Origin: Monodelphis domestica
Taxonomy: Eukaryota; Chordata; Mammalia; Didelphimorphia; Didelphidae
DNA: 64,000 nt
Direction: 5' to 3'
Assembly (NCBI RefSeq): GCF_027887165.1
Contig: NC_077228.1
Coordinates: forward strand, 108,140,043-108,204,042
A program made the position numbers and the translations under genes. Of the stretch, positions 36,701 to 50,400 are shown in pieces (positions within the stretch are counted from its first letter, which is position 1; each line of letters opens with the position of its first letter). Below the pieces are notes generated by a model. That model was given only the letters and a program-made list of their open reading frames with translations, was not told the origin of the DNA and ran no database searches.

Positions 36701-39700
36701 TAATTTGTGAACAGGGTAGAATGAAGACCTCTGAGGGTCCTTCTAATTCTGAAATCTATGCTATCCTCTAAGTAATTATTGCATTTGCAGGGAGTGGGGC
36801 AGACTGAAATGGGACAACCACTTTTGAGATAACCACCTCTGAATCAGCCCCCTTATGGTCCTTCTATTCTCTGGGAAGTCAACTTCAGGATCCTGGTCTT
36901 AACCGTCTTTCTTGGTAACCCCCCACTCTCTTCTTCTTCCCAGAGTTTGCCTTCCTCACCTCTTCCCCATCTTCCTTAGCTCCAATTATCTTCATCAGTG
37001 TCCATATGGGCTCAGATGGGCCTGTGATGAAGGATGTTCCTATGTCCATAACTGCAATACAACCATCCTCACAGGACAGCACATAAGACTTGACAGTCAC
37101 CCTGTATGGGAAGGTCAGAGACAGAAAGAGGGTTCATAGACCACCAGGGTCAGCCACTTCCCCCCACCCCCAGAGCCTTAGAGCCTCAGATTAGGATCTT
37201 GGGGACAGAGCAAAGAACAGATGCAATCCTTACTTTCAGGGAGTTGATATTTGGATAGAGTAGGGGGGCAGAAGTGATGCTCCAAATACATGGAAAGGAC
37301 ATTTCAGAGAATGTGTTATATAGGTGGAAAACAGTTTAGGGGGGGGAGAGTTAGCTGGCTCAGTGGTTTGAGAACAAGACCAAGAGATGGGAAGTCCTAC
37401 ATTCAAATTTGGCCTCAGACACTTCCAGCTGTGTGATCCTGAGCAAGTCACTTAACCCTGTTTGCCTAGCCCTTACAGATTTTCTGCCTTGGAACCAATA
37501 CACAGTAATGACTGTAAGAGAGAAAGTAAAGGTCAAAAACAATTGAACTGAAACTGGGGAGATTTCCTAGAGGACTTTGGACTAGAGCTTCCATGTATTA
37601 GAGAAGAGGGAGGTGGGCAGAAGGAACTAGGTCTAATGATTAATGTTTGTAAAGCATTTCTTCATAATTAATTCATGAGGGAGGTATAGGATAGTACCAT
37701 TAATCCCATTTTACAGATGTGATTGTCAGATCCAGGATTGAAACCCAGATCTCCAATTCCAAATCCAGCAGTCGCTTATTTTTATCAAGCTGCCAAGTCC
37801 TTGGATTGTTAGGGTTAGTACCTCCTTATTCTCACCTCCCTCCAAACGCCTTAGGATTACTCCCTCTGCCTCCTCTCATGAACACGCATTTGTATTAAGA
37901 GTCTATGGAAGGGGCAGCTGGGTAGATCAGTGGATTGAGAGCCATGCCTAGAGATGGGAGGTCCTAGGTTCAAATCTGGCCTCAGATACTTCACTTGACC
38001 CCCATTGCCTAGCCCTTACCACTCTTCTGCCTTGGAGCCAATACACAGTATTGACTCCAAGATGGAAGGTAAGGGTTTAAAAAAAAAAGAGTCTATGGTA
38101 AGGATAAACACAAAGGACTCATGTCCAAAAATGGCATCCACAGCCCAAGAAGGAATTATTGGAGTCTGAATAGAAATCAAAGCCCTGGATGCCATCTTCT
38201 ACTTTATTTCCTTCATGTGTTTCATGTTCTTTTTAATTATACGTGTGATATGTCTTCAGTTCAGACATGGGGAATATGGAAATCTATTTAGCATGAAAGA
38301 CCTTTATCAGACTATTTACCACCTTGGAGGGGAAGGGAGGAAATGAGAAAAATCTGAACCCTAAAATGTTAGAAATCAATTGCAAAAAATGGTTTCTCCT
38401 GTTACTGAAAAAGAAAGAAAAGAAAAGAAAACAGATAACCCACCCCCTCACCAATAGTCTATGGCAGGGGCAGCTGGGTGGCATAGTAGATAGAGTACCA
38501 GACCTAGAGTCAGAAGAACCCGGATTCAAATTTGGCCTCAGTCACTTCCTACCTGTGTGACCCTGGACCAGTCACTTAACCCTGATTGTCTAGCCTTTGC
38601 CTTTTTGTCTTGGAGTTGTTTCTAAGAGAGAAAGTAAGGGTTTAAAAGAAATAGTCAATGGCAGTGTTCCCTAAGGAAGGATATTAGTGGATAGATAGAA
38701 GTCTTTCCAGAGGTATCTGAATATAGAGAAGTGGGTGACAAAAACACTTGGGGTTGGCAAAACATTAGATTTGTATGGATTTCAGGGTGCGTTAGGAGGT
38801 GGAATGGAATTAGAACCAATGGTGATTCCTGACCTTTGCATCTCGATCTGCCAGAAGTCTGAACAGCTGGTGTTGATGTAGTGAAAGTTCCCTTGGAAAT
38901 AGTTGGGGTCAGTGCCTCCGAGTATCAGCTCTCCGACTTCCCCTGACTTCCTGAAAGGCAGATGACAATCTTTTCATCCTGAGGTCTGAGGAAATAGGGA
39001 GAGGGGTTTGGAGATTAGGGGCAGTCAACAAACATTTATTAAGCATCTATTACATGTCAGGGACTAGGCTAAACATTGGACTGGGCCATGGGATATAGGA
39101 GGCCCAGGCCCTAAAGAGTGGTGCTTGGCACCTCAGAAAAGATTCTGGGAAAGATGAGAGGAAAGTAAGGGTAGGAATGCATGGGATTGTGACCAAAAGG
39201 GTGGGGAGGGGTGGGGTTGTTTCAGAGAAAATCAGCAGTCAGCCTCCAGTGAACCTGGGCCTCTTTGGGGCCTCTCTAGGCTGGTAGAGTGGGTGATTTT
39301 GGGTCATGCTACAAAGGATGCTCATGGACAGGGAAGCTGGAGTCATGTAGGGATGGGCTTGGATTTCCTGTAAAGAGACAGGGAAGAACTGATGGAATTA
39401 TTTAGCCACTCCAATCTCCCATCTCTTTCACAGTTAGCATTTCATTAGATCTCCAGGATACCCCTAGCAGTTTTTTAACCAGACTTAGAGGTAGGAGGTC
39501 CTGACTTCAAATGTGATCTCAAGACACTTCCTAGCTGTGTGACCCTGGGAAAGTCACTTCACCCCCATTACTTAGTCCTTATTGCTCTTTTGTCTTAGAA
39601 CCAATACACAGTATTGATTTGAAGATGGAAGGTAAGGGTTAAAAATGAAACACAAAAAAACAACATGGCACCTCACAGATTTCAGAACACATCTCATTAG

Positions 39701-42700
39701 CTAGTGCTCCCAAGATTGGAGCGATAGACATTTAGAAATTAAATGAGCCAGGTTTCAAGTCAGTGTGTACATGTGTGTATTATATGCCTTCTACTGGACA
39801 TATAAGCCACTGTAGGCTCCCTCCTCTTCTCTGCATCTGAGACTCTCAATATTCAGCCTCTTTCCTGCTTTGTTTGATAAGTGGTCTATTGTGGTAGAAG
39901 GGAATATTCCCATCCAAGGTGGAGATCACAACCCCCAACTCATCCATGTCCCATTCAACTGTGCTCCACGGGCACTTGTGGGGAGTTCTCAGGGGATCTT
40001 TCCTTGTCCTTCCTCTTAATCTTCAGAACTTACATGGAAACTGATGGAATTTTCATTCATTGTCCCTTATTCCCATGACTTGATCAATATACATCCTTTT
40101 CTGGTAACACAAGTCTCTGATGTAAAATGGGAGCTAGTAAAACACATAGAGAGGAGGGCAACTAGATAGTTAAGTGGGTTGAGTTCCTGGCCTAGAGATG
40201 GGAGGTTTTGGGTTCAGATATGACCAAAGACCCTTCCTATCTGTGTGACCCTGGGCAAATCACTTAACTCCCCCATTGCCTAGCAGTTACCACTCCTCTG
40301 CCTTGGAATTATTAATTCTAAGATAGAAGGGAAGGGTTTAAAAAAAATTTTTAAATACATATAGGGAAGTGGCCAGAGAAGTAGGAAGAGAACTAGGGAA
40401 ATGCTGGGTCATGGAAGGCCAGGCCAGAGTTTTGAGAAGTCAAGTAAAGAAGGAAAACAATTGAGTTTGAAATTAGAAGGTTGCTGCTATCCTTCTCAGC
40501 TGTGTGACCCTAGGCAAGTCACTCAACTCCATTTGCCTTCTGTCTTAGAGCTGTTACTAAGACAGAAAGGAATGACTAAAAAACAAAAAAGGTCACTGCT
40601 GACCTTTTAGCAAAGATACCTTCAGCTTACTTAAAATTTTCTCTGCATCTTCCTGGAATAGAATTTTATAGTTGGAAGGGTCCTCACAGGGCACCTAAGG
40701 AGGATCAAGAGCTGTCAAACAATGCCCCTGAGCATCCCAAAAGCCTTGATGATGGACCCAGATTAAAATGGAATTGGAAAATATTCAACAAAACTAATGC
40801 AGAAGAAAACACAGAAAATATCAACTTCTTATTTTTGCAAGTCAACATGTGGCCCATACGGATTCCTATGTATGGTTTAGTGAAGCCCCTTTTCTATGTG
40901 AGTTTGATGCCATGACCCAATGTCTAGCACAAGCCTGGAAAGTATCCTTCCACTATCCCATACCTTATGCCCGAGTGTCCATTCAGCCTTTGCTTTAAGA
41001 ACTCTAGTGAGAGGAAACCCATAATCTCACAAAGCAGCCTCCACTCTTCTCACACAACTCTAGTCATTAGGAAATTTTTTCCTGACACCAGCCTAATCAT
41101 CTCTATAACTTCTCTGGATTGCCATTGGTTCTGCCCTCTGGGAATAAATAGAATGAGCCTAATCTCTTTGTAACATGGCAGCTTTCCCAGTACTAGAAGA
41201 CAGCCATCATGTTCACCACCCTCCTAATCTAGTCTTCCTTTTTCCCCCAGCTAAACATTCATGACTCAGGGTTCTCTACCTTTGTGGTTGCCCTCCTTTG
41301 GACCCCGTCCAGACTATCAACATTCTCTTTGTCCTGTGGTGCCCAGAATCAAACAGGGTTTTCCAGAACTGGTCTGTACAAGTCATGGGACTGGTCAGTA
41401 GTACTACCACCTCTTCTGGAAGCTCTGCAGCCTTGAATCACAATTGGTTTTTGGGCTGTCGTAGCCCATCATTGACTCCACTAAATTGGCCCCCCCCCCG
41501 ACCTTTCTCCATCAAAGGGCTTCTCCCTACCTTGTGCCTGCAAAGTTGATGTTTTTTAAACCATCCAAGACTCTCTATGGATCCCTGTGAAATTTCACCA
41601 CATGAGACAGTCTAGTGTTCTAGCCTCCGGAGATTTGGGGGGATCCTGACTGTCCTATAGAGTGTTAATTATCCATCCTATCTTTATGACTTCTGCAAAT
41701 GGGATAGCCATGCCATCTAGAACTATCCTTTTCTAGCCACAGAAGAAGAAATATCTCTCTTCCTTTCTAAGACTAATGCCTCTACCTCTTGGTTTCTGGT
41801 GCCTCCCTCCTATTCTTCAGGACCCTTTCTCTATCAAGCAGTCCCTCTTTGATTTTTCCATCTCTCCTTCTCCATTGACTTTCCTCTACTCACAACAAAC
41901 TCAGGTCCCCAGTATCCTTTTTTTAACTCTTACTTTCTGTTTTTGTGTCAATTCTAAGACAGAAGAGCAGCAAGGACTAGGCAAGTGGGGTTAAGTGACT
42001 TGCCCAGGTCATATAGCTAGGAAGGACTTGGGGTTAGACTTAAACCCAGGTCCTCCTGACTCCAAGCCTGGCACTCTGTCTACTGTGCCACCTAGCTGTC
42101 CTCCTTATTTCATTTTATTCTGGTTAGACTATACTTTAGAGTGTTGTGACAGTCTGGCATGTGTTTGATGCTTCTGACCTAGAGCACTGAGAAGTTAAGT
42201 GATTTTCCCAGGGCCAAACAGTCAGGCTATATCAGAGGCAGAACTTAAACCCAGGTCTCCTAGCCAACTCTATTCACTCTCTCTCCAATATGTCCAGAGC
42301 TAAACTAATTACCTTCACATCCTCATTAGTCCATCCCTTCTGGATTTTATTGCTTCACTGATCAGGATATCACTACTCTCTCATTCACTCATGCTAAAAA
42401 CCCAAGAATCACCCTTGATCTCTCTCTCTGCCCCAACTCCCAGAGCCAATCTGTAAGTCTTTGAATTTCTTTCTTTTTCATGTTTCCAGACTCCATTATC
42501 CTCCCTTTCCATTACCACTACCCAGTGCTGCCACTCAGTCCAGGCCCTCATCATCACACCCTTGGACTATTTAATAGCTTCTTAATTGCATTCCCTGCCT
42601 CCAGGGTCTCTCCCTTCCAGTCCATCCAAAGCAGAGCAGCTGCCAGTTTAGTCTTCTAATAAGACAGCTTTCTAGACATAATTTCTTCTTCTACTTTCCC

Positions 42701-44407
42701 CAGTTCAAAACCTTCAATAGCTGCTCCTTATTCATGAGATCAAGTCCAAATGCCTCATCAGGGCAATTAAAGAAATCCAGTTTCACCCCAGCTTACCTAT
42801 TATTTAGCTAGCCTTTTCCTCTTCAATCTTATCTCCTACTCTTTCTTACAACAAATCTTCTACACACCCCATTGTTTTCCCCAAACACAGCAAGTGCTTT
42901 TCTACCTCAGATCTCTGCTAACCAAGTTTCCTTGCCCCTCCCCTCCTTGTATCTAAGACCTACCATTCCTTTAAGGCCAAAGTCTAATCTCTCTTGTGTC
43001 TGGAGGCCTTCCATAAGGGCACATAAACTCATAGAATCTAGAACTGGAAGGGACTTTAGGCATTTCATAATCCAACCCCTTCAAACTGAGGTTCATAGGG
43101 ATTAAAAACTTATCTCAGCCATATCATTGCTGGGTTTGTACCCCAAAGAGATACTAAGAAAAAAAGACTTGTACGAAAATATTCATAGCTTCACTCTTTG
43201 TGGTGGTAAAAAATTGGAAAATGAGGGGATGCCCTTCAATTGGGGAATGGCTGAACAAATTGTGGTATCTGATGGTGATGGAATATGATTGTGCTTCTGA
43301 AAGGAATAATGAATTTGTAGAATTCCATGTGGTCTGGAAAGAGCTCCAGGAATTGATTCAGAGTGAAAGGAGCAGAACCAGGAGAACATTGTACACAGAG
43401 TGATACATTATGGCACAATTGAATGTAATAGACTTTTCTACTAGCAGCAATGCAATGACCCAAGACATTTCTGAGGAATTTATTAGAAAGAAAGCTATCC
43501 ACATCCAGAGAAAGAGCTGTGGGAGCATAAACATGGAAGAAAAACATATGACTGATTACTTAGTTCAATAGGGATATGATTAGGGTTTTGATGTTAAAAG
43601 ATCATGCTACTGTAAATATGAATATCATGGAAATAGGTTTTGAACAATGATACATGTATAACGCAGTGGAACTGCTCATAAGCTCCAGGATGGGGGAGGA
43701 AAGAGCAAGGGAGTCATGAATCATGTAACCATGTAAAAATATTCTAAATTAAAAAAAAAGAAATACAGAAAAAAAACTTATCTCAAAAGGGCAACTAGGA
43801 CCCTGATTGTTTAGCCTTACCACTCTTCTGCCTTGGAACCAATACATAGTATTGATTCTAAAAATGGAAGGGAAGGGTTTAAAGGGAAAAAAAAAAACTT
43901 ATCTCAAGGCCACTTCAGTAAGCAACAGAACCAGGATCAGAACCTAGATTTTGTGACTCCAAACTTTAGGTTCTTTCTACCTTACTCCACTGCTTTCTCC
44001 TGATGGTCCCTGTCATTCTTACCTATCATATGCTTCCTGATCTTGTTGGGTAGTTGGGTTTGGAAAAGAGTGCTAGAGGACAGAGCTAAGATGGCCCCAA
44101 AATAGCAGGAACTTCTTAAACATCCTTTCAACCAATTACTATAAAGTGTCTCAAAAGGACAGAAATTAAAATCAGAAGAGTAAAGGGGCTCTCGTGCAGG
44201 GTTCAGTCTTAAAGGTAGACAGTGTTGGGGGATTTCCATGCTATAAGGGGGCAAAAATACATTTAGAAAAAGTGTGAGTTGATCACCCCTCCCCAACACC
44301 ACCTACTGCATCTGTAATATTAAGGTTAATAAATGATGATAATAAAGAGGATAGTATTGTATATACTTTGCTAGATATTCACAAATATCTAGTTCTAACT
44401 GCCTTGG

Positions 44408-44471
<64 letters not shown>

Positions 44472-47400
44472 GGAGATAGTCTATTTATTTGTATTATATA
44501 ATTAAATATGAGGATTAATATAACCAAGATGCCTAAATTCTAAGGGAACTAAATTCTCCACCTACTTTCCTTTTCATCGCAAAACAAATTTCTTCTTGGT
44601 CTTGGAAATTGACCCAAGCTACTCTTTCAAACCCCTTATCATTAACTAAATCCCAAAAATGCTATCTTACTAAACTAACTAAATCCTTATATATAGGTGA
44701 AATTATCTATATTAAAGTTGTCTCCAAGTAAGCAAAGACAGTGAGCCAAAATGTCAGAGGATCACTGAGCAGAGTCAGATGAGAGCCTGGGCAATCTCTA
44801 AATTCTGTGGGGCTGGCTGAGGGCACCACAGTTACCCCTGAAGGCAGTGCTCTGCCTTGGCAGTGAGACTTGGGACCCAAGGCTGAAGAGTGCAGAGCCT
44901 GGGCAGCAGAGTGTGTAGCTTGAGCAGATTCAAGGTGGGCCACAGTGGAGGCAGCTGGGACTGCAAAAATAGCCTCAGGGCAAAACACTCTAAAGTGTGC
45001 TACTTAGAGAACAGCCTGGAAGATACTGCCCTGACAAAGCCCTGGGAGAAAGAAACTAGGAAAGCAATGTCCACCAGCATGCAGGAGCCACAATCCACAA
45101 ATAGCAAAAGAAACAAGCAATAGCAGAAAAAGCTTTTGACCCTGGATAATGTATATGGAGAAAAAGAGCAAAATACAGAAGCCACAGCAGAGAGTAACAA
45201 ACAAGCAAACACATCCAAACTTTCCTCCCCAAAATGAAATTTGGTCACAAGCTCTCAAGGAACTCAAAAAGGAGTCCAAGAACCAAGTAAGAAAGATAGA
45301 AGAAAAATGAGAAGAAAAGTGTAAAAGAGTGCTAGCCTTGGAGTCAGAAGACTTGCTTCTAACCCTAGTTCTCCTTTCTATTTTTATGGATTTGGGGAAA
45401 TCATTTAATATCTGTGAGTTAGTCTCCTTATCTATAAATGGATGCTCAGTTTAGATCAGTAACACACACACACACCTCTTCCCTTCTGTCTTAGTGTGAA
45501 TTCTAAGTGGCAAGAGCTAGGCAATTCGGGTTAAGTGACTTGCTCAGAGTCACACAGCTAGGAAGTATCTGGGCCTAGTTTTGAATCTAGGGCCTCCAGA
45601 CTCCAGGCCTGGCATACTATCTACTGTGCTACTCAGCTGTGCCTCAAAATAATATTTTTAACTGTATAACAAATATAAGAATTCAAAGCAAACCATTTAT
45701 ATTAATATAAAGATTTTCTTCCCATTCTAGATTCATGGACCCAGGTAAAACTATCTACAAACCCCTTCTATGTCCAGGAACCCCAGGTTAAGGACCCAGG
45801 GAAATAATCTCTAAAATTCCTCCCAGGTAAAAAATCTATGCTCTTAGGTGGGTCTCCATGTCTTTCTAACTCGGAGTGTGAACCCCTCAATCCTGGCTAG
45901 GATGTCTTCTTATCCTGCTCTTCAAAGGATACTCCTTTAGATTCTCAGTGAATAGAATCCTAAAACCTCACAGTTTTTAGAGCTGATTAAACTTTTCTCA
46001 CGATTCTATACTGTAAGGATTATCATCATCATCCCCATTTTACAGATGAAGCCACTAGAGAAATTTGATGGCTTGCCCAAGATCTCAGAATTAATGAGTG
46101 TTGTAGGCTCTGATGACTGAGGGTGATGGGACGGGGGAAGAGTTCTATTGGTTTCAGAGAGGATTTTGGTCTTTGGGTGGCTGAATATGGACCTGAGTTT
46201 GTGTATGTGTGCATGGGGGGGGGGGGGGAGGCGGGAGAGGTTGTACCCTGGCAATTCATATGTCTTTGTGTGATTCATTGAATGCTGGAAGCATATGGGA
46301 CCTCAAAGATCCCCTTATCCTTATCTTTATTAGGGTCCATCCATCCATTAGGAGAAAGCACCTCATCCTTATCATACTCATCTTACAGAGGAGGAAAGTG
46401 AAGCCAAGGATTTGCTTACAGACAGAAGGTTGAGTTAGTGGAAGAGTCAACTACAACCAGCGTTTCCTCATTTGAGGCTAAAATTCTCCTGCATCATGTG
46501 GCTTCTCTCAACGCTCCTGCTTTGTATTAAGGCATCCAATTAAATTATTATTATTATTTTGCTAAACCCTTCTTGTGTATTGGTTCCAAGGCAGAAGAGT
46601 GGTAAGGGCTAAGCAATGAGGGTTAAGTGACTTGCCCAGGGTCACACAGCTGGGAAGTGTCTGAGGTCAAATTTGAACCCATGACCTCCCATCTGTAGGC
46701 TTGCCTCTTAGTCCTATCCACTGAGCCACCTAACTGCCCTCAATTCAATTCTTACTAAACACAGTGTTCATTTTTGGGGGTATTTGTCATTACAAATGTT
46801 CAGTCTTAAACTACCTGCCCCTACATTCCAGGTGGTGTGGGCTTAGAGAATGAATCCTGACTTCAGTCTCAGTCTGAGTCAGACAGGAGGAGGAGGTTGA
46901 AGCTGCTGCCCACACAGTCAACCAAAAGACACTTTGCTGTCAAAGAAGTTTGTATGAATGGGACCTTGAGTAAAAACAAAGCAAGTCCAATGGCTGCCTG
47001 TGAATCTAGACATGCACTTGGTCACTGAAGATAACACCTTCTAGTAGAACATTATGTTCATCTCTCGCTCATTGCTGAGCTCTTCTTTTTGAGGGGGTAA
47101 AGAGAGTGCTAAAGATCAGTGATTTAATTGATCTAGGGAGCTCTGGGTGAAGGGAGAGAGATCCTTGTATTGGTGTAGATTGGTATAAATCATGGACATT
47201 GCCTCACCACTCTCTTGGAGATGAAAGTGACTTGTTTAGTCAAGGAAACGGTGACAAAAAGGAGACTTAAACACAAGTTTTGCTCACTTAGAAACCAGCA
47301 CTGACCCACTCTACTCCATTAACTCTCACAAATTTATAGAGATGACAAAGCATCACAAAATTTCCCCCATCTAGAATATCTTTTCCATTAATACCTCTCC

Positions 47401-50400
47401 CACATATACAGGGAACCACTGGTCTTGGAGCTAGATGCCCTGAATTTTAGTCCTCACTTTGGATAAAGAAAGGCAAAAATCACATTGGAAAGAAGTCTTT
47501 TCTTTTCTTTTTAACCCTTTACTGACCATCTAAGCATCATTACTGTCTATTGGTTCCAAGGCAGAAGAGCAGTAAGGGCTAGGAAACATGGGTTAAATGA
47601 CTTGCCCAGGTTCACCCAGCTAGGAAGTGTCTGAGGCCAAAAAGACTAGATTTTCAATCAGAACACCTGAGTTCAAATCCCAGATCTCCTACTCAATTGT
47701 GTGACCTTGGGAAAATCCATGAGACAGAGTAGGAAGGACCCTCCACTTGGAGTTAGAGCAGAACTGGGTTTGGCTACTACCCAAGAGACTAAATAGCAAC
47801 ATAGAACAGTGGAAGAATACTTAATTTGGAGTCAGAGATTCCCAATTTGAGTCTTGGCTCTGTGTCTTAATTAACCTGTGTAATCTCATGTAAGTTATTT
47901 AATAATACATTTTTTTGTATTTGTTATCACAAATGTCTTAAACGACATATCCTACCTTTAGGCCTCAGTTTCCTCATCTGTAAAATTAAGGGGTTGGACT
48001 CAATGACCACTCAGGTTCCTTCCACCTCTAAATTTATGATTCTATTAGTCTTTCATCTCATAATAGCTGTATGAGCAGGGACAGGTCACAGTTATCCTTT
48101 CTGAATCTCAACATTCTCATCTGTAAAATGAGGTGAGGATAATAACCTCTTACATCAAAGGGTTTTTGTGAAGATCCCACAAAATATCATCTTGTCAGCA
48201 TCATTTGTCATTTTAAAGTTGTTTCCATAGCACTTTAGAGTTCCAAATCACTTCCCACACAACAACAATAACAAGGTCCTCTCCCACTCTGGGCCTCAAT
48301 CTCCTCATGTGTAAAATGAAGCGACTGGACTAGATTAAGGTATTCTTAACCATTTTTTTGGTGACCTGGGCAGCCTTGTCAGTCTTGTATGGCCCAAGGT
48401 CCCCTTCTCAGAATAATATTTTTGAATAATTGAAGGAAATACTAAATGAACATTTTTTCTCATCCAAATTCATGAATCTCCTGAAATCTATCCACAGAAT
48501 CCTTGAGGATTTGTGGACTCCAAGATAAGAACCCCTGAACTAGATGATCTAAGTTCTTTCCAGTTCTAGATTTTACAATCCTGGTTGGCTTCATCTATAT
48601 TAACTTCATTTTATTATGAAATTATAATCATAAAATTATTTTGTAACATCATAAAATAAGGATAATGATCATGCCCTGTCTTTGTCACAATGATCACCGA
48701 AAATGCAATAGAGAGGTATAAAGTGCAAAATTTAGCCAAATGTTAGATTATATATACCTCTATGAATACACAAAGCGAGGTTTTCCAAAGCTGAATAAAA
48801 ATAATTTTCCCATGATGTCTCATTTGGGCCATGGGATTCCCTCCCACAAACATGGATTAAGGGTGCAACTATCTCTCTGAGGCACCCTGGACTCCACAGA
48901 GCTTTTATAAGTGAGTCCTCTTGCCCTTCTTGCTCCAGCAGAGGGCACAGTCATGGACACAACTCTCTTCCCCAGGGTGTGGAGTCCCACCCCAGAAGAA
49001 CAGCCTCACCTGCTGAAGTAGATAGAGAAGACATTTTCCTTCAGCACTCCTTGGGCCATTAAGTTGTCAAAGACAGGAGTGATTCCAATCACTGACTGCT
49101 CAGGGTTGCCCAGGCCCAGGACTCCATCGAATGAAGCCAGTTCAAAGGTTATCGTGGATAGCGTTGTGGTCTCACCAAATACCTGAGTCGCCTTCATTCC
49201 ACCAATCTGTGGGTTTCAGAAGCCAGAGGAGAGAGCTGGCTGACCAGGCATATTATCCTAACAGCCTGACCTGGTGTTGACCATAGGCCCCAACAAATCA
49301 CGATACTGGCCCCTAACTGAGGATGCAGTCCATTATTAGATTTGGAGGAATTCGGTAAGAAAAAGAAGAAAAGTAGGTAGTTTGAAGACAGATTCAGAAT
49401 GCAATCACTTTGAAGCACTTTTTAAAGATTGGTATGGAAGGATAGAGTGAAGATTTGAGCCCTGCTCCACCCTAATCCTCTCTGACTATGGCCAACACTC
49501 CCCTTAATTTTCCCATGACATCTCATTTGGGCTATAGAACTCCCTCCCACTGAGTTGGGCTGCATGACAACCTAACCCCTTCACTACTTCCTATGTGCCC
49601 CCTGGGCTCCAGGCTGCCTTCTTATACTCTTCCAGGATGACCTTGATATTCCTCAAAATCTGATATCACCTAGATAAAAATATTCATGGAGTTGTGGGAG
49701 GCACAGCCCAAGTTGTCCTGTGAATTCTCCCTCAGGAATGTCCTGACCTAAAGTCAACCCAACAGATGAGGACCTGGAGGAGCACTGGAAGAGAGGAGCA
49801 GATTGGATTCTGGGCCAGACTGGAATAAATTGGATCTCTTAGTCTGTCTTTCACTGACTTCTCTACCTCCTTTAACCCCTTCTTCTCCCTATGACATCCC
49901 CAATTCCTTCCTTCCACTCCCACAGATTCCCACCCAGCCACAGTTCCAAGGGATTGATCCAACCTTCAGACTGTACTCTTCCCCCACACCCCCAATGTCT
50001 CTCTTCCAAAACAAACTGTTCTCAGGTCTCAGATCTCAAGATCTTTTCTCTCAGCTGAGAGCCAATAGGATGCTGCATGAATTCATACAATAAGTCCTTC
50101 TTTACCACTAATTGGCCTGTGGTTTATCCTCTAAGCTAATATAATGTCCAGACCCAGTCACAATGCTAGTGCCCTCCCTTAAGGAGATAAGGACAGGGGA
50201 CTCAGAACAAGTGAAGAGATGTATAGAAGAGAGATTTTTGATTTTCTCAAATCATATCACAGGAGGAAAATAACAAGAATGGACTAGAACCTCTAAGTAT
50301 TTTACCCTTAAGTGAATCACAGGCAAATTACCCACAAAATTCCATGCAAATAATCCAGATTTTCTTTTTGAGGCACCACTTTCTAGGATTGGTATGTGGG

